Shown here piece by piece: positions 1 to 7,463 of a stretch of 18,574 nt of DNA (within the stretch, counting starts at the first letter, position 1; each line of letters begins with the position of its first letter). The position numbers were made by a program, and so were the translations under genes. The DNA is from Winogradskyella sp. (lineage in GTDB: Bacteria; Bacteroidota; Bacteroidia; Flavobacteriales; Flavobacteriaceae). The stretch is from assembly GCA_030149115.1 (NCBI GenBank), contig JASBSE010000338.1, forward strand, positions 1-18,574. The letters run 5' to 3'. The notes under the pieces are model-generated. The model was not told where the DNA came from. It did no database searches and saw only the letters and a list, made by a program, of their open reading frames with translations.

Positions 1-278
1 AAAATGTTTTCATCATTATCAAAAACGGTAAGCATTATAATCTTAATCTGTGGATACTTTTGTTTTACCTGTTCAGTGGCCTCAATACCATTCATCACAG
101 GCATTTCAATATCCATTAAAATCAAATCAATACTATTATTCTCTTCTAATTTTTCAAGAACGTCTTTGCCATTCATAGCGGTAAATCTCACTTCTAAATC
201 TTCAAAAAAAGAAAGCTTCTCTTCTACTGTTTTTATAAGAAAAGTATTATCATCTACTATAGCTACTCTTGTTATCAT
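1..278 (-). CDS. Response regulator, receiver domain (C-terminus outside window)
   Basis: This is the N-terminal 92 residues of a response regulator, reading from an ATG at 276-278 off the left edge. The start follows an in-frame stop about 18 bases upstream and an AAGAAG stretch. Visible receiver features are the acidic pair D9-D10 after the first strand ('RVAIVDD'), the phospho-acceptor D56 in 'LILMDIEMP', and the conserved T84 in 'IIMLTVFD'. The conserved lysine and any output domain lie outside the window. The gene lies 67 bp downstream of a HisKA_3 kinase gene on the same strand, so it is very likely that kinase's partner. HisKA_3 kinases normally pair with NarL/FixJ (LuxR-type helix-turn-helix) regulators, so a DNA-binding C-terminus is expected but not seen. 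Confidence 0.9.
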   Translation of the reverse strand, partial: MITRVAIVDDNTFLIKTVEEKLSFFEDLEVRFTAMNGKDVLEKLEENNSIDLILMDIEMPVMNGIEATEQVKQKYPQIKIIMLTVFDNDENI

Positions 279-345
279 GTGCTTCTTAATTAGATTTTAA
301 ATATCCCCAATATAATTATTAAAAACTATACGTATTTTATCGTAT

Positions 346-2196
346 TTATATCTTAATCTCTATAACTGTACCTTTATCAATCTCTGACTGAATTGTTAGT
401 TGGCCTTTTATATCATCTGCACGTTTCTTCATATTATTAAGTCCATTACCACGATTTATGGTATTTTCATCAAATCCTTTCCCTTCATCTTTTATGCTAA
501 TCATCATTATATCATCTTGCTTAGAAATATCAACATTTATTATAGATGCTTCTGCATATTTTACAGCGTTATTTATAGCTTCTTGTATTATTCTGTAAAT
601 GTTCATACCCTTAACAGATGAAAAAGCCAAATCACTATCTAAAGACGAATCAACCTGAAAATTAAACTTTATGTTTTGGGCAGCGAGATTTGCTTGATCT
701 ATGAAATTTGAAATACGTATTTGCAAATCTTCAAACGTGATTTCATCCTTATTCATGGCCCAAATCGTATCTCTTAACTCATGAATAGTTGTTGATGTAA
801 ACTCGCTGATTCCTTTAATTTTATTTCCTAATTTTTCTGGTATCTTAAAACCATACTTTAAGTTGTCTAATGACGAAATAATAAAAGTAAGTTGCGCACC
901 TATATTATCATGTAGATCTCTACTTATTCTAAGGCGCTGTTCTTGTAATTTACTTTGAGTTTCAATCTTTAGTAACGCATCTTTTAATTGATTTTCTTTT
1001 TTGAGTTGTCGGTTTTTAAGTTTTTGCTGATTGTAAAACAAATACCCTAAAAGCCCTAAGACTACTGCAAGTGCACCCAAACCTAAGATGTAAATATTCT
1101 TTTTACTTAGGTCTAATTCTTTTTCTGCAAGGTCTGCTCGCTGAGATAGAATTTCTTTTTCTTTTTTTTCAGTATCAAACTTTACTCTTAATGTGGCCAA
1201 TTCTTCTAAAACTTCTTGCCCTTCTAGACTATCTTTTAGTTTCAAATGCTGCTCTAAGTAGTGTAATGCAGAATCTGTTTTATGAGTTTTTTTATATATA
1301 TCTGATAATTGATAGTAATTATATGAAAGTAACCGTCCGTATTTTTTCTTAGAGGCATAATACATTGAGTTCTTAAAATTATCTAAAGCTTTACTAAGCT
1401 TATTTTGTTGTTTTAAAACCTCTGCTATCTGAACATAACTTTCACCTAAACCGATGGAGTCATTAATTTTTTTTCTGAGATCTAATGCTTTTGTAAAATA
1501 AACAAGAGCTTCGTTTAGATTTCCTTCTTCTACGTAAGTATTTGCTAAGTTAGCATAGCTATATGGTATTCCTAAACTATCTTTTAATGCTTCTTTAATA
1601 ACCAATCCCTTTTTAACATAATACTTAGCACTATCGTATTTCTTTTCCATTAGCTTTAAAATACTATAGTTATTGTAGATATCCTGAACCTTAGATTTAA
1701 TACTATCTGTTTTAGCTAACTGAATTGCTTTTTGCATTAAAGAATTAGCCATACTTAAGTCTCTTCGACGCGAAGAATAACCTAGTTCTCCATAAGCCTT
1801 TGCCGCTAAAGCATTTTCTCCAATAGTTTCATATATTTTTATAGCTTCTAGTTGACTTTCGAAATTGGCTTTGTAATTCCCTATATAATAATAGTTAACA
1901 CCTAAATTTAGATAAGCATCAGCAGCCCCTTTCTGATAACCAATTGCCTTGGCACTTAGTATTGTAACTTCTAACAAACGTTTTAAAGAATCTTGACTAA
2001 TACTTACGCCTTGTACTTTAATAGCATTAATACTGTCTATTTTTTCTCTAGAAAAACTTACAAAATCAGTATTGTCTAATAGTACATAACTGGTATCTTT
2101 TTTAACTTCTAAAAGAAGACTATCAACTAGTTTGGTATTTGATTGGGAGTAGCTAAAAAGTGTAAAACTTAAAAAGATGAGTAGATAAAATCTCAT
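346..2196 (-). CDS. TPR sensor histidine kinase, HisKA_3 type (second of tandem pair)
   Basis: This is a 616-residue membrane sensor kinase. A signal peptide (about 1-18, ending 'FSYSQ') precedes a helical TPR region (about 90-320, for example 'PYSYANLANTYVEEGNLNEA'), a coiled segment at 330-365 and one transmembrane helix (about 368-388). A second coiled linker follows, then the transmitter. The phospho-accepting histidine is H429 in 'RISRDLHDNIGAQL'. The HATPase shows the N box around N543 ('QEAINNAVKYAEAS'), the G1 box 'DEGKGF' (570-575) and a 'GNGL' loop (583-586), so it looks active. The TPRs should face the periplasm and sense a protein or ligand there, which is inferred from topology. 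The gene sits 56 bp after its paralogue and 67 bp before a response regulator gene, suggesting one operon. The transmitter is nearly the same as that of the neighbouring kinase, while the sensor halves have diverged. Confidence 0.93.
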   Translation of the reverse strand: MRFYLLIFLSFTLFSYSQSNTKLVDSLLLEVKKDTSYVLLDNTDFVSFSREKIDSINAIKVQGVSISQDSLKRLLEVTILSAKAIGYQKGAADAYLNLGVNYYYIGNYKANFESQLEAIKIYETIGENALAAKAYGELGYSSRRRDLSMANSLMQKAIQLAKTDSIKSKVQDIYNNYSILKLMEKKYDSAKYYVKKGLVIKEALKDSLGIPYSYANLANTYVEEGNLNEALVYFTKALDLRKKINDSIGLGESYVQIAEVLKQQNKLSKALDNFKNSMYYASKKKYGRLLSYNYYQLSDIYKKTHKTDSALHYLEQHLKLKDSLEGQEVLEELATLRVKFDTEKKEKEILSQRADLAEKELDLSKKNIYILGLGALAVVLGLLGYLFYNQQKLKNRQLKKENQLKDALLKIETQSKLQEQRLRISRDLHDNIGAQLTFIISSLDNLKYGFKIPEKLGNKIKGISEFTSTTIHELRDTIWAMNKDEITFEDLQIRISNFIDQANLAAQNIKFNFQVDSSLDSDLAFSSVKGMNIYRIIQEAINNAVKYAEASIINVDISKQDDIMMISIKDEGKGFDENTINRGNGLNNMKKRADDIKGQLTIQSEIDKGTVIEIKI

Positions 2197-2252
2197 ATGG
2201 TCTAAAAAAAAATTAATATGGTCTTAAGATATGAATTTCAAAAAAACCTTGT

Positions 2253-4193
2253 CTATACAGTAATTTTTATCTCTGTCCCTGATTCTTTTCTTGAATTAAT
2301 TTGAATTTCTCCACCAATATTTTCAATACGCTTTTCCATATTGGTAAGACCATTTCCTCTTTTAACAGAGGCTAGATTGAAACCCTTTCCATTATCAGAA
2401 ATTTTAAATACCAAGTTTGCAACTTCTTTAGATACTTCTACTTTAATCCACGATGCCTCTGCATATTTTAGACTATTGTGTATTGCTTCTTGTATCACAC
2501 GATGAATATTCATACCCTCAACTGAAGTGAAGGTTTTACTTGTATCTACACTATTGTCTACAGTAAATGAAAATTTAATGTTAGAATCGTACAAGTGCGC
2601 TTTATCTATATAATTTGAAATTCTGGTCTGCAAGTCTTCAAAAGTAATTTCACTTTTATTCATTGCCCAGATGGTGTCTCTTAATTCATAAATAGTACCA
2701 GAAGTAAAATCGCTAATAGTTTCTAGTTTATGGTTTAGCTTTTTGTCTTTAATATCAAAGCCATACTTTAAATTATCAATAGATGAAATAATGAAGGTTA
2801 ATTGTGCGCCAATATTATCATGCAAATCTCTACTAATTCTTAAACGTTGTTCTTGCAACTTGTTTTGCGTTTCTATTTTAATTAAGGCATCCTTAAGATC
2901 GTTTTCTTTTTTTAATTGATTATTTTTTAGCTTTTGTTGGTTGTAAAATAGAAAACCTATTAAGCCCAATATTAAGGTTAAAAAGGCTAATCCATATAGT
3001 TGATAGTTTCGTCTCTGTATTACCAAATCTTGTTCGGCAATTTCAGCACGTTGTATTAGAATTTCTTTTTCTTTTTTCTCTGTTTCATACTTCACCTCTA
3101 AATCCGCTATCTTTTGGGCATTTTTTTCAGAGAAAATAGAGTCTTTTAACTTTATGTAAGTTTGTTTTTGTTTTCTGGCTTGTTCATAGTTTCCGAGCAT
3201 ATAATTACTCTCTGCTACTGTTAAATATAAATCTGCAGAAACCAATTCTATTTCTGGATATTTTTTAACCAAACTAAACCCCTCATCTGCATAATGCTTG
3301 GCTATTTTGGGTAAATTCTTCTCATTATAAAGTGTTGCTATATTGTTGTATGTAGAGAGCATTCCACGCTCGTCACCATTGTAATTTTCTTTCTTTTTTA
3401 ATGCTTCTAAATACGTCTCTAATGCTAATTCTTTATTGCCCTTGTCATAGTACGCATTTGCCAAATTATCTAGGATTTTATAATACTCTATTCTGTTATC
3501 TAGTTTTTTGGCTATGGTTAGTCCCTTCTTATATGATATGATAGCTTCATCTATCCTACCTAAATCTTTCAAGTTTATACCAATATTATTATGCGATGCT
3601 ATTTGCTCATTCTCAAGGTTATACTTTTCTCTGACCTTTAATGCTTTTTTATGATATTCAAGAGCTTTGCCGTTAAGATTCATTTCTTGGTATATGAGTC
3701 CAATATTATTCAATGACGTAGACGTGGATTTTTCACTTTTTTGAGCTTCATCCATTTTTAAAGATTGAAAAAAGTAGTCTAATGCTTCATTATAATTTCC
3801 TCGATTCCAATTAAACATTCCAAGATTATTAATACACATGGATTCAATGTTCTTAAACCCAAAATCTCTACTCATCTTTAATGCTTTTTCAAAATAATAT
3901 GCTGCGGAATCTGATTTTCCGGTTATGTCCATGTATATCCCATGAGTATTTACTAACTCTGTTAATCCAAAATTAAAATTGGCAGTCTTAGCCGATTTTT
4001 TTCCTTCTTCAAGTACCATAAGAGCTTTGTCAGTGTCATTAAAAATGTAGCCAAAGGCAATCTTATTGTACATCCTTATTTTTACGGAATCATTCTCTGT
4101 ACTTTGCGCAACAGTAAGTAAACTATCTAAATTTTGGGAATAAACAGATATACTTAGAAAAACACTCAAAGAAATGAGTAGGTTTTTCTTCAT
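2253..4193 (-). CDS. TPR sensor histidine kinase, HisKA_3 type (first of tandem pair)
   Basis: This is a 646-residue kinase from the ATG at 4191-4193. That start is preferred because it begins a clean signal peptide (MKKNLLISLSVFLSISVYSQ). The frame stays open to a TTG at 4334, but that would bury the signal peptide behind 47 extra residues. TPR units run from about 70 to 340 (for example 'LNNIGLIYQEMNLNGKALEY'). A coiled segment (355-395) and a transmembrane helix (about 398-417) follow. The transmitter has H458 in 'RISRDLHDNIGAQL', an N box at N573, 'DNGKGF' (600-605) and 'GNGL' (613-616). It is intact and closely matches the downstream kinase, from 'TEKKEKEIL' through to the 'TIWAMNK' region. 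It is probably the first gene of the kinase-kinase-regulator operon. The periplasmic TPR sensor role is inferred from topology; the signal is unknown. Confidence 0.93.
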   Translation of the reverse strand: MKKNLLISLSVFLSISVYSQNLDSLLTVAQSTENDSVKIRMYNKIAFGYIFNDTDKALMVLEEGKKSAKTANFNFGLTELVNTHGIYMDITGKSDSAAYYFEKALKMSRDFGFKNIESMCINNLGMFNWNRGNYNEALDYFFQSLKMDEAQKSEKSTSTSLNNIGLIYQEMNLNGKALEYHKKALKVREKYNLENEQIASHNNIGINLKDLGRIDEAIISYKKGLTIAKKLDNRIEYYKILDNLANAYYDKGNKELALETYLEALKKKENYNGDERGMLSTYNNIATLYNEKNLPKIAKHYADEGFSLVKKYPEIELVSADLYLTVAESNYMLGNYEQARKQKQTYIKLKDSIFSEKNAQKIADLEVKYETEKKEKEILIQRAEIAEQDLVIQRRNYQLYGLAFLTLILGLIGFLFYNQQKLKNNQLKKENDLKDALIKIETQNKLQEQRLRISRDLHDNIGAQLTFIISSIDNLKYGFDIKDKKLNHKLETISDFTSGTIYELRDTIWAMNKSEITFEDLQTRISNYIDKAHLYDSNIKFSFTVDNSVDTSKTFTSVEGMNIHRVIQEAIHNSLKYAEASWIKVEVSKEVANLVFKISDNGKGFNLASVKRGNGLTNMEKRIENIGGEIQINSRKESGTEIKITV

Positions 4194-4203
4194 ATTATTT
4201 AAA

Positions 4204-4259
4204 GAAAAAAGCATCAGAGATATGCTACTTGCTGTAAATAGTATAACTGATGCTTTCTT
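4204..4259 (-). promoter_or_regulatory. Leader with two mutually exclusive hairpins before the first kinase
   Basis: Read on the minus strand, AAAGCATCAG (4247-4256) can pair perfectly over 10 bp with CTGATGCTTT (4208-4217) across a 29-nt loop. A shorter local hairpin, AGCAT (4222-4226) with ATGCT (4210-4214) and a 7-nt loop, uses the same downstream arm. That arm is followed directly by TTTTTTC, like a weak intrinsic terminator, and the kinase ATG lies about 10 bases further on. The two folds cannot coexist, which resembles an attenuator. The function is inferred, and AT-rich sequence makes such pairings fairly likely by chance. Confidence 0.35.
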
Positions 4260-4342
4260 GAGAAAATTGATTAATAGCATTTCTAATATAAAAATTTTTA
4301 CCTGTAAGCTAAGTTTTATTCGATTAAGGTACAATTTAAGAA

Positions 4343-4376
4343 GATTAAGCGTAACTACGATTGGTTACGCTTAATC
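4343..4376 (-). terminator. Perfect 13-bp inverted repeat, likely terminator of the propeller operon
   Basis: GATTAAGCGTAAC (4343-4355) and its exact reverse complement GTTACGCTTAATC (4364-4376) are separated by an 8-base loop. On the minus strand the hairpin starts 24 bases past the propeller gene's stop codon and is followed by TTCTTAAATT, a poor U tract. Its position between two transcription units favours a terminator. An operator for the downstream kinase operon is the alternative. Confidence 0.5.
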
Positions 4377-4381
4377 AAAAA

Positions 4382-4395
4382 CAAATCTCAACAAT
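4382..4395. repeat. 14-bp repeat CAAATCTCAACAAT, copy 1
   Basis: This sequence is identical to 6839-6852 and in the same orientation. This copy lies just after the stop codon of the propeller gene, and the other lies just before the start of the lipoprotein gene, so the two copies bracket that two-gene unit. On the minus strand it reads ATTGTTGAGATTTG, which ends in a partial match to the Bacteroidota -7 element (TAnnTTTG). It could be a shared binding site or coincidence. Confidence 0.35.
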
Positions 4396-4400
4396 GAAAT

Positions 4401-6260
4401 TTATTTTTTAAGATCATAAGCATATATGGTCTTGTCGTTTGGTTTGTAATATAAATAACCTCCAAACTCATCTACTTTATATGCTGGTTTCTTGTCCTTA
4501 AGTACAATTTCTTTTTCTACTGCACCTGTGTCTTTATTTAGTTTTACCAAACCAACACCATCATCTAACTTGGTTAATATAAATTGTGCATCTTGTGTAG
4601 CAGCAGTAGCTTTAAAACGTTTAGCCATTTCGTTAAACGATGCTGTACCAATTGCTGAAAACATATCTGCAGTACGCTGCATCTCTGCACCATAACTATT
4701 ATACTGACCCAAATAATTTTTATTAGCACCTGCTTTAAAAGAGGCATCTGCTGCAATAGCAGTGGAAGTAACAGCTACAGCACCAGCCAATATAGCACCA
4801 AAAGCACTTTTTCCTGGAGCTCTGTAATATTCATGCCACTTCGTTTTTCCATCCCAATCTAAGACCATCATGTTTTGATCAGAAGTTAGTAATACTCCTC
4901 CTTCCCTCACTTCAATTCGTGTTGGGTCTTCTTTACCATCAAAATTAGCTTCAGCTAATAATTCTGAAGTTCCTGATTCCGCATCAATGCTAAATAATTT
5001 TTCATCTGCAGCAATTAGATATCTATTATTCTTTTCATCAAAATCTGAACTTACAGTATTTGCTCTTTTAAATTTTAAAGGTTTTGACCAAACTTGTTCT
5101 CCAGTTTCCAAATTAACAATGTTAGCATCTTCCGAAGTAATGTAAATTAACCCTTGTGGTGTCTGTGCCATGGTTAAAATATTCTCACCCGTCTTTAGTG
5201 GTTTTTTAAATAAGGTTTGTCCATCATAGGAAATCTTATTGATACCACCCTCTTGTATTCCAAAGAGAATACCATCCTCCATTATGTAGAAGTGCTGAAC
5301 ATATCCTTTTGTTTTTGGGGCCTTTTCCCACAAATCATCTCCTGTTGAAGCACTTAAAAGAGTTATTTTAGATTCAGCTTTTGCTGCTGCTAATTTTGCT
5401 AATCCCTTTTTACCAGAGTCTGCCACATCACTTACTACAGCTAAGCCTTGAGGAAGGATTTCAAAATTTGAAACTCCTCCTTTTACCTTTTTTTCATCTG
5501 GCCATAACGGTTGTCCGTTTGCTCCAATTTTATAGATTTTTGTATTTTTTTGATTGGTTGTAGCTGCAAAAGCATAAATATCCTTCTCATCTTCACTTGC
5601 AACCATCCATCCGATGTTTTTAATTTCATTTTCCCAAATCACATCACCAGAATCCATATTTACCTTCAGCAATCCTTTGGTTGTTGGAATAATAACACCA
5701 TCTGATAATACTAAAGGAATTCCCATGGCTTGTCTAGAGCCTTTAAAAGTGTAAAAACTAACCTGTTCCCCAGTTCCTAAGTCATAAATTGCCACAGCCT
5801 GAGCGTACTTCTCTTTTGCTCTTCGTTGCCCACTAACTATCAATTTATTTGCTGGCATTAAGACTTCAGACATCCCTATAGCTTTCCAACCATTTTTTTC
5901 AGTACTGAATAACAATTCTCCAGACATATAATCAATGACAGCGCTTTTAGTTTGTAAACCGCCAAATCCTGTTTGCCCAACAACCACATACGGTGATAAT
6001 GGCACAAATTTCAGTTCCTCTGGTTTAACTTTCCCATAATCCGTAAAATTAAACAATACTCCATCCTGACCTGGCTTTATACCTACCAAGCCATCATTAG
6101 TTGCCACAACCACAGTTCCCCCTTGGGTAATAGTCATATCATTAATTTTAGCTCCTAAATCATAGCTAAAATCTGGTGTTTCTTGAGCAAACAATGATGT
6201 TGCACTCATTAAGAGCGCAAACATCATTACTTTATTGATTGAAGTTAATAGCGTTTTCAT
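4401..6260 (-). CDS. Periplasmic PQQ-like beta-propeller protein
   Basis: This is a 619-residue secreted protein with a signal peptide of about 26 residues ending 'ATSLFAQ'. The ATG at 6258-6260 is chosen over a TTG two codons upstream. The body is built of beta-propeller blades of the PQQ/WD-like type, with recurring turn-and-Trp motifs such as 'NMDSGDVIW' (201-209), 'ASTGDDLW' (304-311), 'LETGEQVW' (384-391) and 'DWDGKTKW' (468-475). A stretch at about 480-555 breaks the pattern. It contains an Ala/Gly-rich hydrophobic run (about 485-512) and a helical piece around 'MQRTADMFSAIG', after which a last blade follows. No catalytic residues are recognisable, so it may be a binding or scaffold protein rather than a PQQ enzyme. 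It starts 10 bases after the stop of the upstream lipoprotein gene, so the two are almost certainly co-transcribed. The kinase genes downstream may sense related envelope events, which is inferred from adjacency only. Confidence 0.82.
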   Translation of the reverse strand: MKTLLTSINKVMMFALLMSATSLFAQETPDFSYDLGAKINDMTITQGGTVVVATNDGLVGIKPGQDGVLFNFTDYGKVKPEELKFVPLSPYVVVGQTGFGGLQTKSAVIDYMSGELLFSTEKNGWKAIGMSEVLMPANKLIVSGQRRAKEKYAQAVAIYDLGTGEQVSFYTFKGSRQAMGIPLVLSDGVIIPTTKGLLKVNMDSGDVIWENEIKNIGWMVASEDEKDIYAFAATTNQKNTKIYKIGANGQPLWPDEKKVKGGVSNFEILPQGLAVVSDVADSGKKGLAKLAAAKAESKITLLSASTGDDLWEKAPKTKGYVQHFYIMEDGILFGIQEGGINKISYDGQTLFKKPLKTGENILTMAQTPQGLIYITSEDANIVNLETGEQVWSKPLKFKRANTVSSDFDEKNNRYLIAADEKLFSIDAESGTSELLAEANFDGKEDPTRIEVREGGVLLTSDQNMMVLDWDGKTKWHEYYRAPGKSAFGAILAGAVAVTSTAIAADASFKAGANKNYLGQYNSYGAEMQRTADMFSAIGTASFNEMAKRFKATAATQDAQFILTKLDDGVGLVKLNKDTGAVEKEIVLKDKKPAYKVDEFGGYLYYKPNDKTIYAYDLKK

Positions 6261-6270
6261 AGTCAATCAA

Positions 6271-6807
6271 TTATTGTACTTGCTTATTTAAGTTAAATGA
6301 CCCTTCTGTAATTGTTTTTACAGACTGATCACCATTCAAATTTTTGCAAGTAAATTCAAATGTTCCTATCAATTTATCATCTGTTTCTTCTGAAATACTT
6401 AAAGAACCTACCATAGAGTTGTCATATGGTGCTTGCCAAATTTCTGTAGTTGAATTTTGAGGGTTATTAAGATCTACGTCTGTTTCTGTGTAAGAAGCAA
6501 CATTTACATTGTTAATATTAGAGCCATCCAAATCGTATGTTCCTACTCCACTGTAACCCCAAACTGTAAACGAAAACGCATTTCCATCACTATTAGAAGC
6601 TATAATAATTAGATTTTGCCCATTGTTTGCAATTGTTGCAGAAGAAGATATCTCCCAAGATTCGTAACTAGTACCATCTACTTTTGCAACTAAAGTTCCT
6701 GATGGAGCGTTACCACCACCACCTCCATCATCATCACCGCTACATGATGTGAATGTTGCTAGTGATAAGGTCATTACTAATAACATAAAGTTTTTTAAAG
6801 TTCTCAT
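6271..6807 (-). CDS. Small outer-envelope lipoprotein of unknown function
   Basis: This 178-residue protein has a lipoprotein signal peptide with a lipobox ending at C22 ('LATFTSC'). The next residues, 'SGDDDGGGGG', are acidic and flexible and resemble the charged export signals that carry Bacteroidota lipoproteins to the surface. Surface exposure is therefore possible but not proved. The mature part is small and beta-rich ('LVAKVDGTSYESWEISSSA', 'FSFTVWGYSGVGTYDLDG') and recalls the single-domain lipoproteins of unknown function common in flavobacteria. No enzyme motif is visible. It is the first gene of a two-gene unit with the beta-propeller gene, 10 bases apart, which suggests they act at the same place or in one complex. 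Confidence 0.8.
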   Translation of the reverse strand: MRTLKNFMLLVMTLSLATFTSCSGDDDGGGGGNAPSGTLVAKVDGTSYESWEISSSATIANNGQNLIIIASNSDGNAFSFTVWGYSGVGTYDLDGSNINNVNVASYTETDVDLNNPQNSTTEIWQAPYDNSMVGSLSISEETDDKLIGTFEFTCKNLNGDQSVKTITEGSFNLNKQVQ

Positions 6808-7005
6808 TGTTGATTTAATTTATTGGTTAATACAGAAGCAAATCTCAACAATAAGAGGATTGTAAACCATACGATGAATTACGTATATTTTTTCAAAACA
6901 TTGATTTTCAAATATTTAATTATTAAAAATAAGACGATACAACCTAACATTTTAGGATATTCATGTAACAAAACTCAGAAATCTGCTACCTATAATTAAC
7001 CAAAA
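6808..7005. other. Divergent intergenic region between lipoprotein and HEAT genes
   Basis: This 198-bp AT-rich gap must hold the promoters for both flanking genes. No clean TAnnTTTG element was found on either strand. It contains the second 14-bp repeat copy and a minor palindrome, CCTAA-CATT-TTAGG (6943-6956), which may be chance. Confidence 0.4.
6839..6852. repeat. 14-bp repeat CAAATCTCAACAAT, copy 2
   Basis: This is identical to 4382-4395 and lies 31 bases upstream of the lipoprotein start codon, in the promoter/leader region of that transcription unit. Confidence 0.35.
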
Positions 7006-7461
7006 ATGTTAGTCATGTTTTATCAGTTCTCATATTGGTTATTAAGAATGAAGCTTTCTCAACCTTCTGAGAAAGCTATTAACTATTGGATTGATACAAA
7101 CTCTGTTAATAAGCTAGAATATGCGCTAAGCCATGGTAACTATAAAACAAGACAGCTTGCTGCTGAAGCATTAGGTTTAGTAGGTCGACCATCTTCTATT
7201 CCTGTATTATTAATTGCTATTGATGATAAAATTAAAAACGTGTCCATCGCAGCACTAAATACATTAGAGCATTTACAAGACAGTGATGAATTGATTAAAT
7301 CAATTATAAAAAAGAGATTTAATTGGGTTAAAGAGATTCGTGATAAAGAAGAAAAACAAAAGAATAAAAGAGCTAAAAAGCATAACATTTACCGTTGGGA
7401 ACGTGCAAGCAAAAAGTCTTTTGAAATAGTAAAAGAAAGATTGAAACGACCTATTCGGTAA
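7006..7461 (+). CDS. Small HEAT-repeat protein
   Basis: This 151-residue cytoplasmic protein has two helical HEAT-like units, roughly residues 44-75 ('NYKTRQLAAEALGLVGRPSS' followed by 'IPVLLIAI') and 76-105 ('VSIAALNTLEHL'). A very basic Lys/Arg-rich tail (about 104-151) follows. HEAT repeats of this kind act as binding scaffolds, and the basic tail suggests contact with nucleic acid or acidic membrane, which is inference. The first ATG is used. ATGs at codons 4 and 15 are also possible, and the hydrophobic start ('MLVMFYQFSYWLLRM') does not look like a true signal peptide. It is a single gene that converges on the GSCFA gene, with only two bases between the stops. The partner is unknown. 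Confidence 0.75.
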   Translation: MLVMFYQFSYWLLRMKLSQPSEKAINYWIDTNSVNKLEYALSHGNYKTRQLAAEALGLVGRPSSIPVLLIAIDDKIKNVSIAALNTLEHLQDSDELIKSIIKKRFNWVKEIRDKEEKQKNKRAKKHNIYRWERASKKSFEIVKERLKRPIR

Positions 7462-7463
7462 TA

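Noticed and set aside
4..300. 98-codon plus-strand open frame at the left edge
   Set aside because: It is the antisense of the response regulator receiver domain, whose D9-D10, D56 and T84 are all in place on the minus strand.
2195..2224. 9-base direct repeat ATATGGTCT before the second kinase
   Set aside because: It is short and AT-rich, one copy overlaps the start codon, and nothing else supports an operator.
4194..4334. N-terminal extension of the first kinase from a TTG at 4334
   Set aside because: The ATG at 4193 begins a standard signal peptide ending 'VYSQ'. The extension would place 47 residues before it and overlaps the candidate leader hairpins.
6261..6266. TTG start two codons before the propeller ATG
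   Set aside because: The ATG at 6260 gives a normal signal peptide and suits the 10-base spacing from the upstream stop.
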